A stretch of 23,684 nucleotides of DNA from a virus. Shown piece by piece: positions 13,599-20,621 of the stretch (the first letter of the stretch is position 1; the number at the start of each line of letters is the position of its first letter). The position numbers and the translations under genes were made by a program. The stretch is taken from the IMG/VR virus record IMGVR_UViG_3300005253_000619, positions 1 through 23,684 of that record. One strand, written 5' to 3'. Under the pieces are notes generated by a model, which did not search any database, had not been told where the DNA came from, and saw nothing but the letters and a program-made list of their open reading frames with translations.

Positions 13599-13877
13599 AT
13601 GCGTTGTTTATTAAAAACACTTGTTATTTTTGATAATTCTAAAGGATGGACATTAAAAAATTCTAAAGGTGAAAAAACTTTTTATGGAAATCAAGAAGGA
13701 TTTGTTACTCTTTTAAAACGATTAAAAGTAAGTGATGATTTGAGTAATCCAAGAAGTTACAGGGCTTTAAAATATTCAGATATTGTAAATGGAATTATTG
13801 ATCACACTTCACCTTATATTTGGGTGTGGTCAAATATTTGGAATAAGAATAAAAAAAGAATACTAAATAGAGGATAA
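13599..13877 (+). CDS. Small hypothetical protein
   Basis: 92 aa. No good ribosome-binding site beyond GAGATGAGA. Contains VIFDNSKGWTLKNSKGEKTFYGN and a helical LLKRLKVSDDL, then a basic tail with several Trp (YIWVWSNIWNKNKKRI). Not recognised. It is followed after a single base by the next start, so it is part of a coupled run (13599, 13879, 14253). Confidence 0.65.
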   Translation: MRCLLKTLVIFDNSKGWTLKNSKGEKTFYGNQEGFVTLLKRLKVSDDLSNPRSYRALKYSDIVNGIIDHTSPYIWVWSNIWNKNKKRILNRG

Positions 13878-13878
13878 A

Positions 13879-14250
13879 ATGGAAAAATATAAATATAGGT
13901 TAAAAGATTCTGCAAAAAAAGATATGATGATCATCAATGGTGCTCATTTAGAAAAAGGAAAAGATTATCATTCATCCAAAAAATTAGATTTTGGAAAGTT
14001 TAATGGTTTAATTATTACTAATATAAATGAAAAATATGAGAAATTTCTTATTCAAGAAGAAAAGAAAAAAATAAAAGAAAAAGAAAAAAAGATAATAAAA
14101 ATACTTGATTTGACTAAAGCATCAAAAAAATCTTTAGTTGAATATATATTACAGAATACAGATAATCCAATATTAAATGATAGAAATTTATTGGAATCAT
14201 TAAAAAAATCTGATTTAATTGATATTTTGAATATGCTGGAGGAGGATTAA
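13879..14250 (+). CDS. Hypothetical protein with coiled-coil linker
   Basis: 123 aa, AGAGGA site. The N-terminal part (YRLKDSAKKDMMIINGAHLEKGKDYHSS) looks like a short beta domain of the kind used by phage virion proteins. A Lys/Glu helix follows (KYEKFLIQEEKKKIKEKEKKII), then a C-terminal pair of helices (LLESLKKSDLIDILNMLEED) similar in pattern to small HeH/Rho-N-type modules. Function unknown. Confidence 0.7.
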   Translation: MEKYKYRLKDSAKKDMMIINGAHLEKGKDYHSSKKLDFGKFNGLIITNINEKYEKFLIQEEKKKIKEKEKKIIKILDLTKASKKSLVEYILQNTDNPILNDRNLLESLKKSDLIDILNMLEED

Positions 14251-14252
14251 AA

Positions 14253-15092
14253 ATGTTATCACCTTATGTAAAAGCACTAATGAAAGAAACAGGACAATCT
14301 GAACAAGAAATGTCAGTATTATGGAATAAAGCAAAATTAATTACTAATGATACATTTGGAAAATCTGATGAACAATTTGGTAAAAAGGAATACCGATATA
14401 CAACAGATGTTGTAAAAAGTATGCTTGGTGTAAATGAAAATTGTGTAAAGCCAATTGATTTTTTAAAGTTCAATGGTTCAGTAGATGAGTTTATGGAAGT
14501 TGTAACTTCAGGTGCTTTTCCTTCTTTAGATAAACATATTGTATCAAAAGATACAAAGAAAAAAACAAAAGTTATTCAATTAGATAAAGAAGTGGATAAA
14601 AATAAAGAAAAAAAATCACTTAATGCAGTTGAAGAAGCTGAAAATTTAATATTTGATCATGAACAATATGGTGATGATGATCCTAAACAAAAATATGAAT
14701 ATGAACAATATGAACAAACAGATAGATTTAATATTGGACAAGATCAGTTTAGAAAACATCATGAAGAAAGAATAAAAGAACAAGAAGAGAATGATGATAA
14801 AGAACAATTAGCACGGGAAAAAGAGCTTGATAAAGAACAAGCAGATTACGATAGGCAAAAAGAGAAAGAAAAAGCTGATGCTGAAAAAGCTGATGAAGAA
14901 GAAAAAAAAGATCGTGGTAAGGAAAAAGATAAAGAAAGTGATGAGTTGACTAAAGAAAAAGAAAAAGAACGTTCCGATCAAGCTAAAGAAAAAGAGAAAG
15001 AAAGATTAGCACGAAAGAAAGAAAAAGAAGCAGAAATGGAAAAACAAAAACAAGCAAGTAAAGAAAAAAGTGCAACATCTGTAAATAAATAA
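14253..15092 (+). CDS. Phage protein with charged coiled-coil tail
   Basis: 279 aa, GGAGGA site. N-terminal domain: MLSPYVKALMKETGQSEQEM, then LWNKAKLITNDTF and YTTDVVKSMLGV (to about residue 60). This W.KAK...Y..V.K.M arrangement recurs, as far as I can recall, in phage proteins of uncertain function. Residues 70-95 contain FLKFNGSVDEFMEVVTSGAFP. From about residue 150 to the end the chain is nearly all Glu/Lys/Asp/Gln in long uninterrupted helix-forming repeats. It looks like a single alpha-helix or coiled coil and could be a tape-like spacer, chaperone or core component. Position before a small membrane protein and a terminator gives no firm role. Confidence 0.7.
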   Translation: MLSPYVKALMKETGQSEQEMSVLWNKAKLITNDTFGKSDEQFGKKEYRYTTDVVKSMLGVNENCVKPIDFLKFNGSVDEFMEVVTSGAFPSLDKHIVSKDTKKKTKVIQLDKEVDKNKEKKSLNAVEEAENLIFDHEQYGDDDPKQKYEYEQYEQTDRFNIGQDQFRKHHEERIKEQEENDDKEQLAREKELDKEQADYDRQKEKEKADAEKADEEEKKDRGKEKDKESDELTKEKEKERSDQAKEKEKERLARKKEKEAEMEKQKQASKEKSATSVNK

Positions 15093-15115
15093 AAATTTAA
15101 TAATGGAGGTAGAAA

Positions 15116-15340
15116 ATGGTCTTAGCAATCGTTTTGGGTGTAGTTTCAGCAGTATTAGCAGGAATTATCACTATCAAGATTCTTAAAGATTCTGGAAAAG
15201 AAGAAAAACTTGATAAAATTTCAACAGTTATCAAGACTGGTGTTGATGCTCTTATTGATAGAATGCCTGATGGACTTACACCCGCAGAAATAGGTGAAAT
15301 TGTAACTGCTTTAGTAAAATCAGCTAAAGAACAATTTTAA
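15116..15340 (+). CDS. Small single-pass membrane protein
   Basis: 74 aa, GGAGG site. One N-terminal hydrophobic segment (VLAIVLGVVSAVLAGIITI, residues 2-20), then a Lys/Glu helix and an amphipathic C-terminal helix (TPAEIGEIVTALVKSAKEQF). No lipobox or cleavage site. It could be a holin-like or superinfection protein, or a virion membrane-interacting peptide. It ends its operon; a terminator follows. Confidence 0.7.
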   Translation: MVLAIVLGVVSAVLAGIITIKILKDSGKEEKLDKISTVIKTGVDALIDRMPDGLTPAEIGEIVTALVKSAKEQF

Positions 15341-15358
15341 TCTATTTGATTTAAAAAT

Positions 15359-15393
15359 AAACCACTATAATTTTAAGTTATAGTGGTTTTTTT
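15359..15393 (+). terminator. Strong intrinsic terminator
   Basis: ACCACTATAA (15361-15370) pairs with TTATAGTGGT (15378-15387), extendable by two A-T pairs at the base (from 15359), and is followed by seven T. It abuts the promoter at 15395. Confidence 0.92.
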
Positions 15394-15394
15394 A

Positions 15395-15423
15395 TTGACA
15401 TTTACTTATAGATAGACTATATT
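15395..15423 (+). promoter_or_regulatory. Strong sigma70-type promoter
   Basis: TTGACA (15395-15400), a 17-nt spacer, and TATATT (15418-15423). This is near consensus for host housekeeping RNA polymerase, so an early or middle gene is expected. The predicted start site, about 7 nt after the -10, falls on or next to the ATG at 15431. Confidence 0.85.
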
Positions 15424-15430
15424 ATTTAAT

Positions 15431-15964
15431 ATGAAGGATTATATAACTTACATTGAAGAACAATTAAAAATATTCAGAAAAGATGTAAATGTAATAGATG
15501 AAAGTATTAATGAAGTAACACCGCTATTACTTAATACAAGTTTAGCTATTTATACTGTAGTAAGTAGTGCTCTCAATGCTGAATATCAAAGAAAGAAAAA
15601 AGAATTACGAACAGTTAATAATAATTTTCAAAGTTGGTGGGATGAGAAATATATAATAACAAGAAGAAGATTAAATCCTGATTCAGCACCTAAAAATAAA
15701 TGGTTAAGTAAAGGTGAAATTGAATCAGAACTTAGATATGAATATAAAAAAGAGTATTTGGAATGGAGAAATACTTTAGATGATTTAGAAATGAGTAAAT
15801 CATTTGTTCTAAGATTACTTGGACAATGGGATACTCATAGTAAAATTTTGAATACACTTAGTTATAATATGCAATCAGAATTGAAAGCATTAGAACTAGG
15901 AGAAATGAGTTCACGCCCTTATGCCCCAGTAGAAACAAAACCTATCAGAAAAAAGAAAGAATAA
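15431..15964 (+). CDS. Possible UvsY-like recombination mediator
   Basis: 177 aa, nearly all helical. No Shine-Dalgarno is possible because the promoter ends 7 nt before the ATG, so the message is probably leaderless or nearly so. The pattern is a central helix with YQRKKKELRTVNNNFQSWWDEKY, then WLSKGEIESELRYEYKKEYLEWRNTLDDLE, and a C-terminal helix with FVLRLLGQWDTHSKILNTLSYNMQSEL. This resembles the layout of the small T4 UvsY recombination mediator family. The resemblance is by eye and weak. It is in its own early-type unit between virion genes, which fits a DNA-metabolism gene better than a structural one. Confidence 0.75.
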   Translation: MKDYITYIEEQLKIFRKDVNVIDESINEVTPLLLNTSLAIYTVVSSALNAEYQRKKKELRTVNNNFQSWWDEKYIITRRRLNPDSAPKNKWLSKGEIESELRYEYKKEYLEWRNTLDDLEMSKSFVLRLLGQWDTHSKILNTLSYNMQSELKALELGEMSSRPYAPVETKPIRKKKE

Positions 15965-15975
15965 ATACTTTATTA

Positions 15976-16004
15976 CTTTCAACTATAATTAAAACTAATA
16001 TAAT
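15976..16004 (+). promoter_or_regulatory. Virion-class promoter-like motif H
   Basis: CTTTCA (15976-15981), a 17-nt spacer, and TATAAT (15999-16004) inside AAAACTAATATAATAAC. Both elements and their spacing match those at 7991-8020. It precedes the gene at 16051. Confidence 0.55.
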
Positions 16005-16050
16005 AACTATTAATAATTTAGGAAAAATTTAATAAAAGAGGAAATTATTA

Positions 16051-16563
16051 ATGAGTATTCAAGATAAGCTTTCTAAAATTCATAGTGGTCTTATGAGAAA
16101 ACTTTTTGATTATCAACTTGGTCTTGTTAGTTCAGATGTAAAAGTTATTCGATTGAAAATAACTGAGAATCAATATTTAGATGAAACTATAGAAGTTATT
16201 TCTGATGATACAATTACATTAAAATTAGCTCTTCCAACAGAAATTCCATTATATAGACTTAGAGGAGAAGAACAAGATGCAATTGATGATAAAACAGGAA
16301 TCTTTCTTTATGATATTCTTCCAATTGAAGGATATAGTAAGTTTACTGATAATGTAGAGAAATTTGATATTTTTATTAAAAAACTTAAAGATGAAAATGT
16401 TGATACTGATCCATTATTAATGATCTTAAGAGTTTCAGAAACAGTAGGTAGTTTTAATGTTAATCAATTAGTTTGGAAGAAATTTTATTGCGCTCCATAT
16501 AATATGACTATTTCAACAGAAATACAAACAATAATTGACACATATGAAGCAGAAGAAGAATAA
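16051..16563 (+). CDS. Putative virion protein, unknown family
   Basis: 170 aa, GAGGAA site. An N-terminal helix (DKLSKIHSGLMRKLFDYQLGL) is followed by a beta-rich middle (VKVIRLKITENQYLDETIEVISDDTITLKLALPTEIPLYRLR) and an acidic end. It has a virion-class promoter motif upstream, so late expression and a structural (tail or connector) role are likely. No homologous family recognised. Confidence 0.75.
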   Translation: MSIQDKLSKIHSGLMRKLFDYQLGLVSSDVKVIRLKITENQYLDETIEVISDDTITLKLALPTEIPLYRLRGEEQDAIDDKTGIFLYDILPIEGYSKFTDNVEKFDIFIKKLKDENVDTDPLLMILRVSETVGSFNVNQLVWKKFYCAPYNMTISTEIQTIIDTYEAEEE

Positions 16564-16580
16564 ATTAAAAGGATAAATAA

Positions 16581-16958
16581 ATGAGAATAATAGAATCAAA
16601 ACCTAATTTTTTTATAACTGACAATATTTATGATACTCAAAGTGGGTTTCGTTTATTAGGACCTGTCCGTAAAAGGATAAATGCTGAGTTTTATAAAATG
16701 GTTTATAATACATATTTTGATGCAATTCCTTTACAGGATATAAGTGATATCTTAAATGTATATAATATATTCTTAATTCAAGAAGATGGATTGCCTTGGT
16801 CTGGTTTTCTTTTAGGTGATAGTTCACAAACTCAAATTGATTTAGCTCAATATGATGGGGAAAGTGATTCTTACTCTTGGATTAAAAATGCTAATTTACA
16901 ATTACAATGGTATAAAATGGAATCAGGACATTATGAAATTAATACTTATGTAGGATAA
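16581..16958 (+). CDS. Putative virion protein, unknown family
   Basis: 125 aa, AAAGGA site, 17 nt after the previous gene and presumably co-transcribed. Contains GFRLLGPVRKRINAEFYKMVYNTYFDAIPL and LIQEDGLPWSGFLLGD, ending with beta-like NLQLQWYKMESGHYEINTYVG. Not recognised. Confidence 0.75.
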   Translation: MRIIESKPNFFITDNIYDTQSGFRLLGPVRKRINAEFYKMVYNTYFDAIPLQDISDILNVYNIFLIQEDGLPWSGFLLGDSSQTQIDLAQYDGESDSYSWIKNANLQLQWYKMESGHYEINTYVG

Positions 16959-16963
16959 ATTAA

Positions 16964-17152
16964 ATGATAAAAATGAAAAATTTCAATATGACTTATAAAG
17001 ACCCTTTACCAATAGGAACAAAAGTAACAGTAAGGGGTATTCCTTATGAAGTTTTAAAAATTAAAAATGATAATATTGTTACCGCTAAACATTTGGAAAC
17101 AGGTGACACAGTAGTATTTACTAAAGGACATATTGATGGTATATTGAAATAA
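16964..17152 (+). CDS. Small SH3/KOW-like protein
   Basis: 62 aa, AGGA site. Short beta-barrel pattern: LPIGTKVTVRGIPYEVLKIKNDNIVTAKHLETGDTVVFT, with alternating hydrophobics and turns typical of SH3-like or KOW folds. The first eight residues (MIKMKNFN) partly resemble the shared tag of the downstream genes but lack the Glu at the predicted cut site. It may be a diverged member or a coincidence. Confidence 0.7.
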   Translation: MIKMKNFNMTYKDPLPIGTKVTVRGIPYEVLKIKNDNIVTAKHLETGDTVVFTKGHIDGILK

Positions 17153-17175
17153 AAATCTAATGAATGGTTAAATAT

Positions 17176-18084
17176 ATGATAAGAATAAGAAAGTTCATAG
17201 AAGAATTTAGTACAGGTTTCAAGCTTCGTGGTTATCATGAAGTATTTGTTAATCCAACTAAGAAAGAGTTAGATATAGTTTATAATGAAAGTGATGAAAG
17301 ATTCCCTTCTATAAGATTTATAGCAAGAAATGATACCAAAGAATTATATGTTTTCAATGGCGAAATACTACATACTATTGCTATGCAAGAGATATTTAAA
17401 ATGGATGTTTTTAAAATGGTTAGTGAAGGTTCTGATATGTTACCTGGAACCATTAGAAAATTAGATGATGGATATAAATTTACATCTAGTGATTCATTAT
17501 TTGAAGGGGATATAGGGCATAGTAATCATCCTATTGCTTATATAGAATTTTTATTGGGTACAGATTGGAGTTGGATAGATAAATACATAATATTTTCCCC
17601 TTTATGGAAAAGAGCTTTAGTTCCAGATTTAGAAAAACAATTAGAAAAATTTAAAATAAAATTTTCTGAAAATAGAAAACTTCATTATAGAACTGAATTT
17701 CAAGGTTTACCTATTTCAATAGAGAATCGAAAAGGAAGTAAAAGATATTGGTATGATCCTTTAAAAGATGAATCAGGTGAAACTAAAATGAATTATGCAT
17801 ATGGTTATATTAGGTCAACAGAGGGTGCTGATGGTGATAGTATAGACTGTTATCTTGGTGATAATAAGGAATCAACAAAAGTATTTGTAGTTCATCAAAA
17901 TAATCCAAAAACAGGTAAGTTTGATGAAGATAAGGTAATGCTTGGATTTGATACAGAGAAAGAAGCTAAAAAAGCATATTTAACTCAATATGATGATCCA
18001 AAGTTTTTTGGAAGTATAACAGAAATGAATATCGATGATTTTCAGGATAAAGTAACTCATAAACAAAAAGGAAAAATTAAGTGA
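17176..18084 (+). CDS. Tagged protein: NPTKKEL domain plus pyrophosphatase-like domain
   Basis: 302 aa from the ATG at 17176. An ATG at 17164 would add MVKY, but the inner start aligns the product with seven tagged neighbours. Residues 1-10 are the tag MIRIRKFIEE. Residues about 20-150 are the family domain shared with 18313 and 18809 (YHEVFVNPTKKELDIVYNE, IRFIARNDTKELYVFN, FLLGTDWSWIDKYI). Residues about 172-290 match the inorganic-pyrophosphatase-like (InPase) domain known from phage and plasmid polyvalent proteins: GSKRYWYDPL, MNYAYGYIRSTEGADGDSIDCYLG, FVVHQNNPKTGKFDEDKVMLGFDTEKEA. The Asp/Glu-rich core suggests a metal-dependent hydrolase. The activity in this context is not known. Inferred to be packaged in the head and injected. 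Confidence 0.82.
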   Translation: MIRIRKFIEEFSTGFKLRGYHEVFVNPTKKELDIVYNESDERFPSIRFIARNDTKELYVFNGEILHTIAMQEIFKMDVFKMVSEGSDMLPGTIRKLDDGYKFTSSDSLFEGDIGHSNHPIAYIEFLLGTDWSWIDKYIIFSPLWKRALVPDLEKQLEKFKIKFSENRKLHYRTEFQGLPISIENRKGSKRYWYDPLKDESGETKMNYAYGYIRSTEGADGDSIDCYLGDNKESTKVFVVHQNNPKTGKFDEDKVMLGFDTEKEAKKAYLTQYDDPKFFGSITEMNIDDFQDKVTHKQKGKIK

Positions 18085-18320
18085 TTAAATTAAGAAAGTT
18101 TCAAGAAAGAAAATTTAGAGTAGAAGAAATTATACCTTATGATTTAGATGCATTATATTTAGATGATGAATTAATTGGATTTAATTATTTTAAGAAAACT
18201 CTTGTTGTAGCTAATTTTCCAGAATTAAAAGGTTATAATTATGTAGTAGATGATTGGATTTTAAATCCTGAAAAATCAAAACCTGCTAAATTATTTCAAA
18301 GAATTAAACAAAATGATTAA
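18081..18320 (+). CDS. Tagged small protein, 79 aa
   Basis: GTG start overlapping the previous stop by 4 nt. Begins VIKLRKFQER, the same tag as its neighbours, with a FQE end. The body (EIIPYDLDALYLDDELIGFNYFKKTLVVANFPELKGY) is a short alpha/beta sequence not recognised. The C-terminal residues ND come from the same bases that encode the next gene's start (8-nt overlap). Confidence 0.75.
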   Translation: MIKLRKFQERKFRVEEIIPYDLDALYLDDELIGFNYFKKTLVVANFPELKGYNYVVDDWILNPEKSKPAKLFQRIKQND

Positions 18321-18816
18321 AATAAGAAAGTTTAATGAAGAATTTTATGATGGTATGTTGTATGATGATACTTACCATGAAATATTCATTAATCCAACTA
18401 AAAAAGAATTAGATATAGTTTATAAAGAAGGTTTTAATATTGAAGGATACAGGGGTATTCGATTCATAGCAAAAAATGATACTAAACAATTATTTGTTTT
18501 TAATAGTGATTTATTACATGCTTATGCTGTAAAAAAAATATTTAATAAAAATGGAAAAATACTACTTGATGCAAATTATCAAATGGTTAGTGGATCAATA
18601 GAAGGAAATGATTATGTAGTTTCTGAAAGCGATACTCTTTGGGAAAGTGAAATTAAATTTAGTAATGATCCTGTAATGTATCTTGAATTTTTATTAGAAA
18701 CCGATTGGTCTTGGATTGATAAATATATTTATTTTTCAGATTGGTGGGAAGAAACTATGGTTCCAAAATTAAAACTTCAATTAATAACAATTGAACAGGA
18801 AAAATTAAGTGATTAA
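18313..18816 (+). CDS. Tagged NPTKKEL-family paralog 1
   Basis: 167 aa. ATG overlaps the previous stop by 8 nt. Tag MIKIRKFNEE, then the same domain as the first half of the 17176 product: YHEIFINPTKKELDIVYKE, GIRFIAKNDTKQLFVFN, LLHAYAVKKIFNK, MVSGSIEGNDYVVSESDTLWE and FLLETDWSWIDKYIYFSDWWE. No InPase domain. It is nearest to the paralog at 18809, so the pair looks like a recent tandem duplication. No catalytic motif seen; function unknown. Confidence 0.82.
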   Translation: MIKIRKFNEEFYDGMLYDDTYHEIFINPTKKELDIVYKEGFNIEGYRGIRFIAKNDTKQLFVFNSDLLHAYAVKKIFNKNGKILLDANYQMVSGSIEGNDYVVSESDTLWESEIKFSNDPVMYLEFLLETDWSWIDKYIYFSDWWEETMVPKLKLQLITIEQEKLSD

Positions 18817-19306
18817 AATAAGAAAGTTTAATGAAGAATTTTATGATGCTATAAACTATGGTAATTATCATGAAATATTTGTGAATCCAACTAAAAAAGA
18901 ACTGGATATAGTTTATAATGAAGGTTTTGATATTGAAGATTATCGAGGTGTTCGATTTATAGGAGATAATAGCATTAAAAAATTATATGTTTTTAATAGT
19001 AGTATTCTACATAGTACTGCTGTAAAAAAAATATTTAATAAACCTGGAAGAATTTTACTTGATCCTGATTATCAAATGATTAGCGGAATAATAGAAAATG
19101 ATGATTATATTGTTTCTAGTAGTGATTCTCTTATGTACGATATTAAAAAAGATAATAATTCTTATATGCTAGAATTTTTATTAGAAACTGATTGGTCCTG
19201 GCTTGATAAATATATTTATTTTTCAGATTGGTGGGATAAAACTATGGTTCCTGAATTAATACTTCAATCAATAAAAGTTGAACAAGGGTTAGAGGATATA
19301 GATTAA
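18809..19306 (+). CDS. Tagged NPTKKEL-family paralog 2
   Basis: 165 aa, GTG start overlapping the previous stop by 8 nt. Tag VIKIRKFNEE, then YHEIFVNPTKKELDIVYNEG, VRFIGDNSIKKLYVFNSS, QMISGIIENDDYIVSSSDS and FLLETDWSWLDKYIYFSDWWD. Closely similar to the 18313 product along its length. It is followed after 3 nt by the homing endonuclease gene, which lies at the cluster's only break in tagged genes. Confidence 0.82.
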   Translation: MIKIRKFNEEFYDAINYGNYHEIFVNPTKKELDIVYNEGFDIEDYRGVRFIGDNSIKKLYVFNSSILHSTAVKKIFNKPGRILLDPDYQMISGIIENDDYIVSSSDSLMYDIKKDNNSYMLEFLLETDWSWLDKYIYFSDWWDKTMVPELILQSIKVEQGLEDID

Positions 19307-19309
19307 AAA

Positions 19310-20197
19310 ATGAATATTCATAAATTAATTAATTTTTATAATATAGCAACAAAAAATAAAATAAATAATGGATGGAAAAAAATAAAAATAAAATATTCAT
19401 TTATTTTTAAAATGATTAAAGAAAAAACTATTTTTTTAAATAATTCTTATTCTTATCCTGAAAGGATTTATTGTATTTTATATAATATTTATAAAATACC
19501 TATATGTAATCATGAAAATTGTAAAAATGAAATTCATTTCCAAAAACAACATGGTTATTCTTATGGATTTTTAAAATATTGTGGTAGAAATTGTGCTTTA
19601 ACAAGTAAAAACAGAAATAAAAGTGTTTCTAATGGTTTAAAAGGAAATACTAATCATAAAGGAAAAAAACATTCTCTAGAAGTTAGAAAAAGAATAAGTG
19701 AAAAACATAAAGGAAAAAAGTTATCTAAAGAAACAAGAAAAAAAATATCTGAAGCTTTTAGTGGTAAAAAACACCCTATGTATGGAAAACATCATTCTGA
19801 AGAAGCAAAAAGAAAAATAAGAATTTCAACTATTAATCAAATTAAAAAACAAAAAGGGCAAATACATCCAGTTTATAATGTAAATTCTATTCAATATTTA
19901 AATTGGATTAATAGAACTTTTAATTTAAGTGGCCAATATGCAGAAAATCCTAATGAGTATCATATAAAAGATTTAGGTTATTTTATAGATTTTATAGATT
20001 TTAAAAATAAAGTAATTATTGAATGGGATGAAAAAAAACATTATGATAAAAATAATAATTTAAGAAAAAAAGATTTAAAAAGACAAAATATAATTCAAAA
20101 TTATTTTTCTGATTTTAAATTTATTAGAATTAATGAAAATAAATTTCTTTCACTTACAATTAAACAACGTTACCAATACTTTAACAAGGTGTTATAA
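19310..20197 (+). CDS. Homing endonuclease: NUMOD3 repeats and Vsr-like nuclease
   Basis: 295 aa, very AT-rich and Lys/Asn-rich compared with its neighbours. Order: a helical N-terminus; a Cys cluster (C66, C71, C91, C95) like a zinc finger; three NUMOD3-type DNA-binding repeats (NHKGKKHSLEVRKRISEKH, KGKKLSKETRKKISEAF, HPMYGKHHSEEAKRKIR, residues about 115-171); and a C-terminal nuclease core, GYFIDFIDFKNKVIIEWDEKKHYD (D227, E238, D240, H244), then RKKDLKRQNII and FKFIRI. The core resembles the Vsr/EDxHD-type and matches the endonuclease at 1038. It is free-standing and spreads by cutting unoccupied sites in related phages. It has no ribosome-binding site and no shared tag, which fits an invader of the cluster. 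Confidence 0.85.
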   Translation: MNIHKLINFYNIATKNKINNGWKKIKIKYSFIFKMIKEKTIFLNNSYSYPERIYCILYNIYKIPICNHENCKNEIHFQKQHGYSYGFLKYCGRNCALTSKNRNKSVSNGLKGNTNHKGKKHSLEVRKRISEKHKGKKLSKETRKKISEAFSGKKHPMYGKHHSEEAKRKIRISTINQIKKQKGQIHPVYNVNSIQYLNWINRTFNLSGQYAENPNEYHIKDLGYFIDFIDFKNKVIIEWDEKKHYDKNNNLRKKDLKRQNIIQNYFSDFKFIRINENKFLSLTIKQRYQYFNKVL

Positions 20198-20198
20198 A

Positions 20199-20621
20199 TT
20201 GAAAAAAACTGGCGAAATATTAAAACTAAATTTGGGGCTTGAAAAATTTAAATATGTAAAGATAGCAAGAGCATTAATATCTTCATACAAGATTTTGTTC
20301 GTTTGGTATGATAGTCGTAGACCAAATGTCCCATTGACTACACATCGAATTAGAAAATTTCCTTGGACAACTATGATTTTTTCAGGGACCGACATTTTTC
20401 ATAATACAAAAGATGGCACAACATTTGCCCCACCCGTTCCAATAAGTGAGTTTAATGGAATGATTCGTGGTGCTTTAATTATCACAGTAGATATGATTGG
20501 AAATAATCTTATAAATACAAAGTCTTTTACAAAGATATTCAGAGATAGTAAAAATCAAATTAGAATTAAATGGTATAGATATGATAAGGAACTTAAAGAG
20601 ATTAAGGTGAAATATAAATGA
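20199..20621 (+). CDS. Untagged hypothetical protein next to the homing endonuclease
   Basis: 140 aa from a TTG start chosen because AAGGTG lies 6 nt upstream. An ATG at 20133 would overlap the endonuclease by 65 nt and add shadow sequence. The product begins LKKTGEILKLNLG without the tag found in all other genes of the cluster. The body (KILFVWYDSRRPNVPLTTHRIRKFPWTTMIFSGTDIF, then FNGMIRGALIITVDMIG) is not recognised and has a richer codon use than its neighbours. The tag may have been lost when the endonuclease gene entered, or this may never have been a tagged gene. Confidence 0.7.
   Translation: MKKTGEILKLNLGLEKFKYVKIARALISSYKILFVWYDSRRPNVPLTTHRIRKFPWTTMIFSGTDIFHNTKDGTTFAPPVPISEFNGMIRGALIITVDMIGNNLINTKSFTKIFRDSKNQIRIKWYRYDKELKEIKVKYK

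Noticed and set aside
20133-20198. ATG start at 20133 for the gene after the homing endonuclease
   Set aside because: It would overlap the endonuclease coding region by 65 nt with no SD. TTG at 20199 has AAGGTG at the right spacing.
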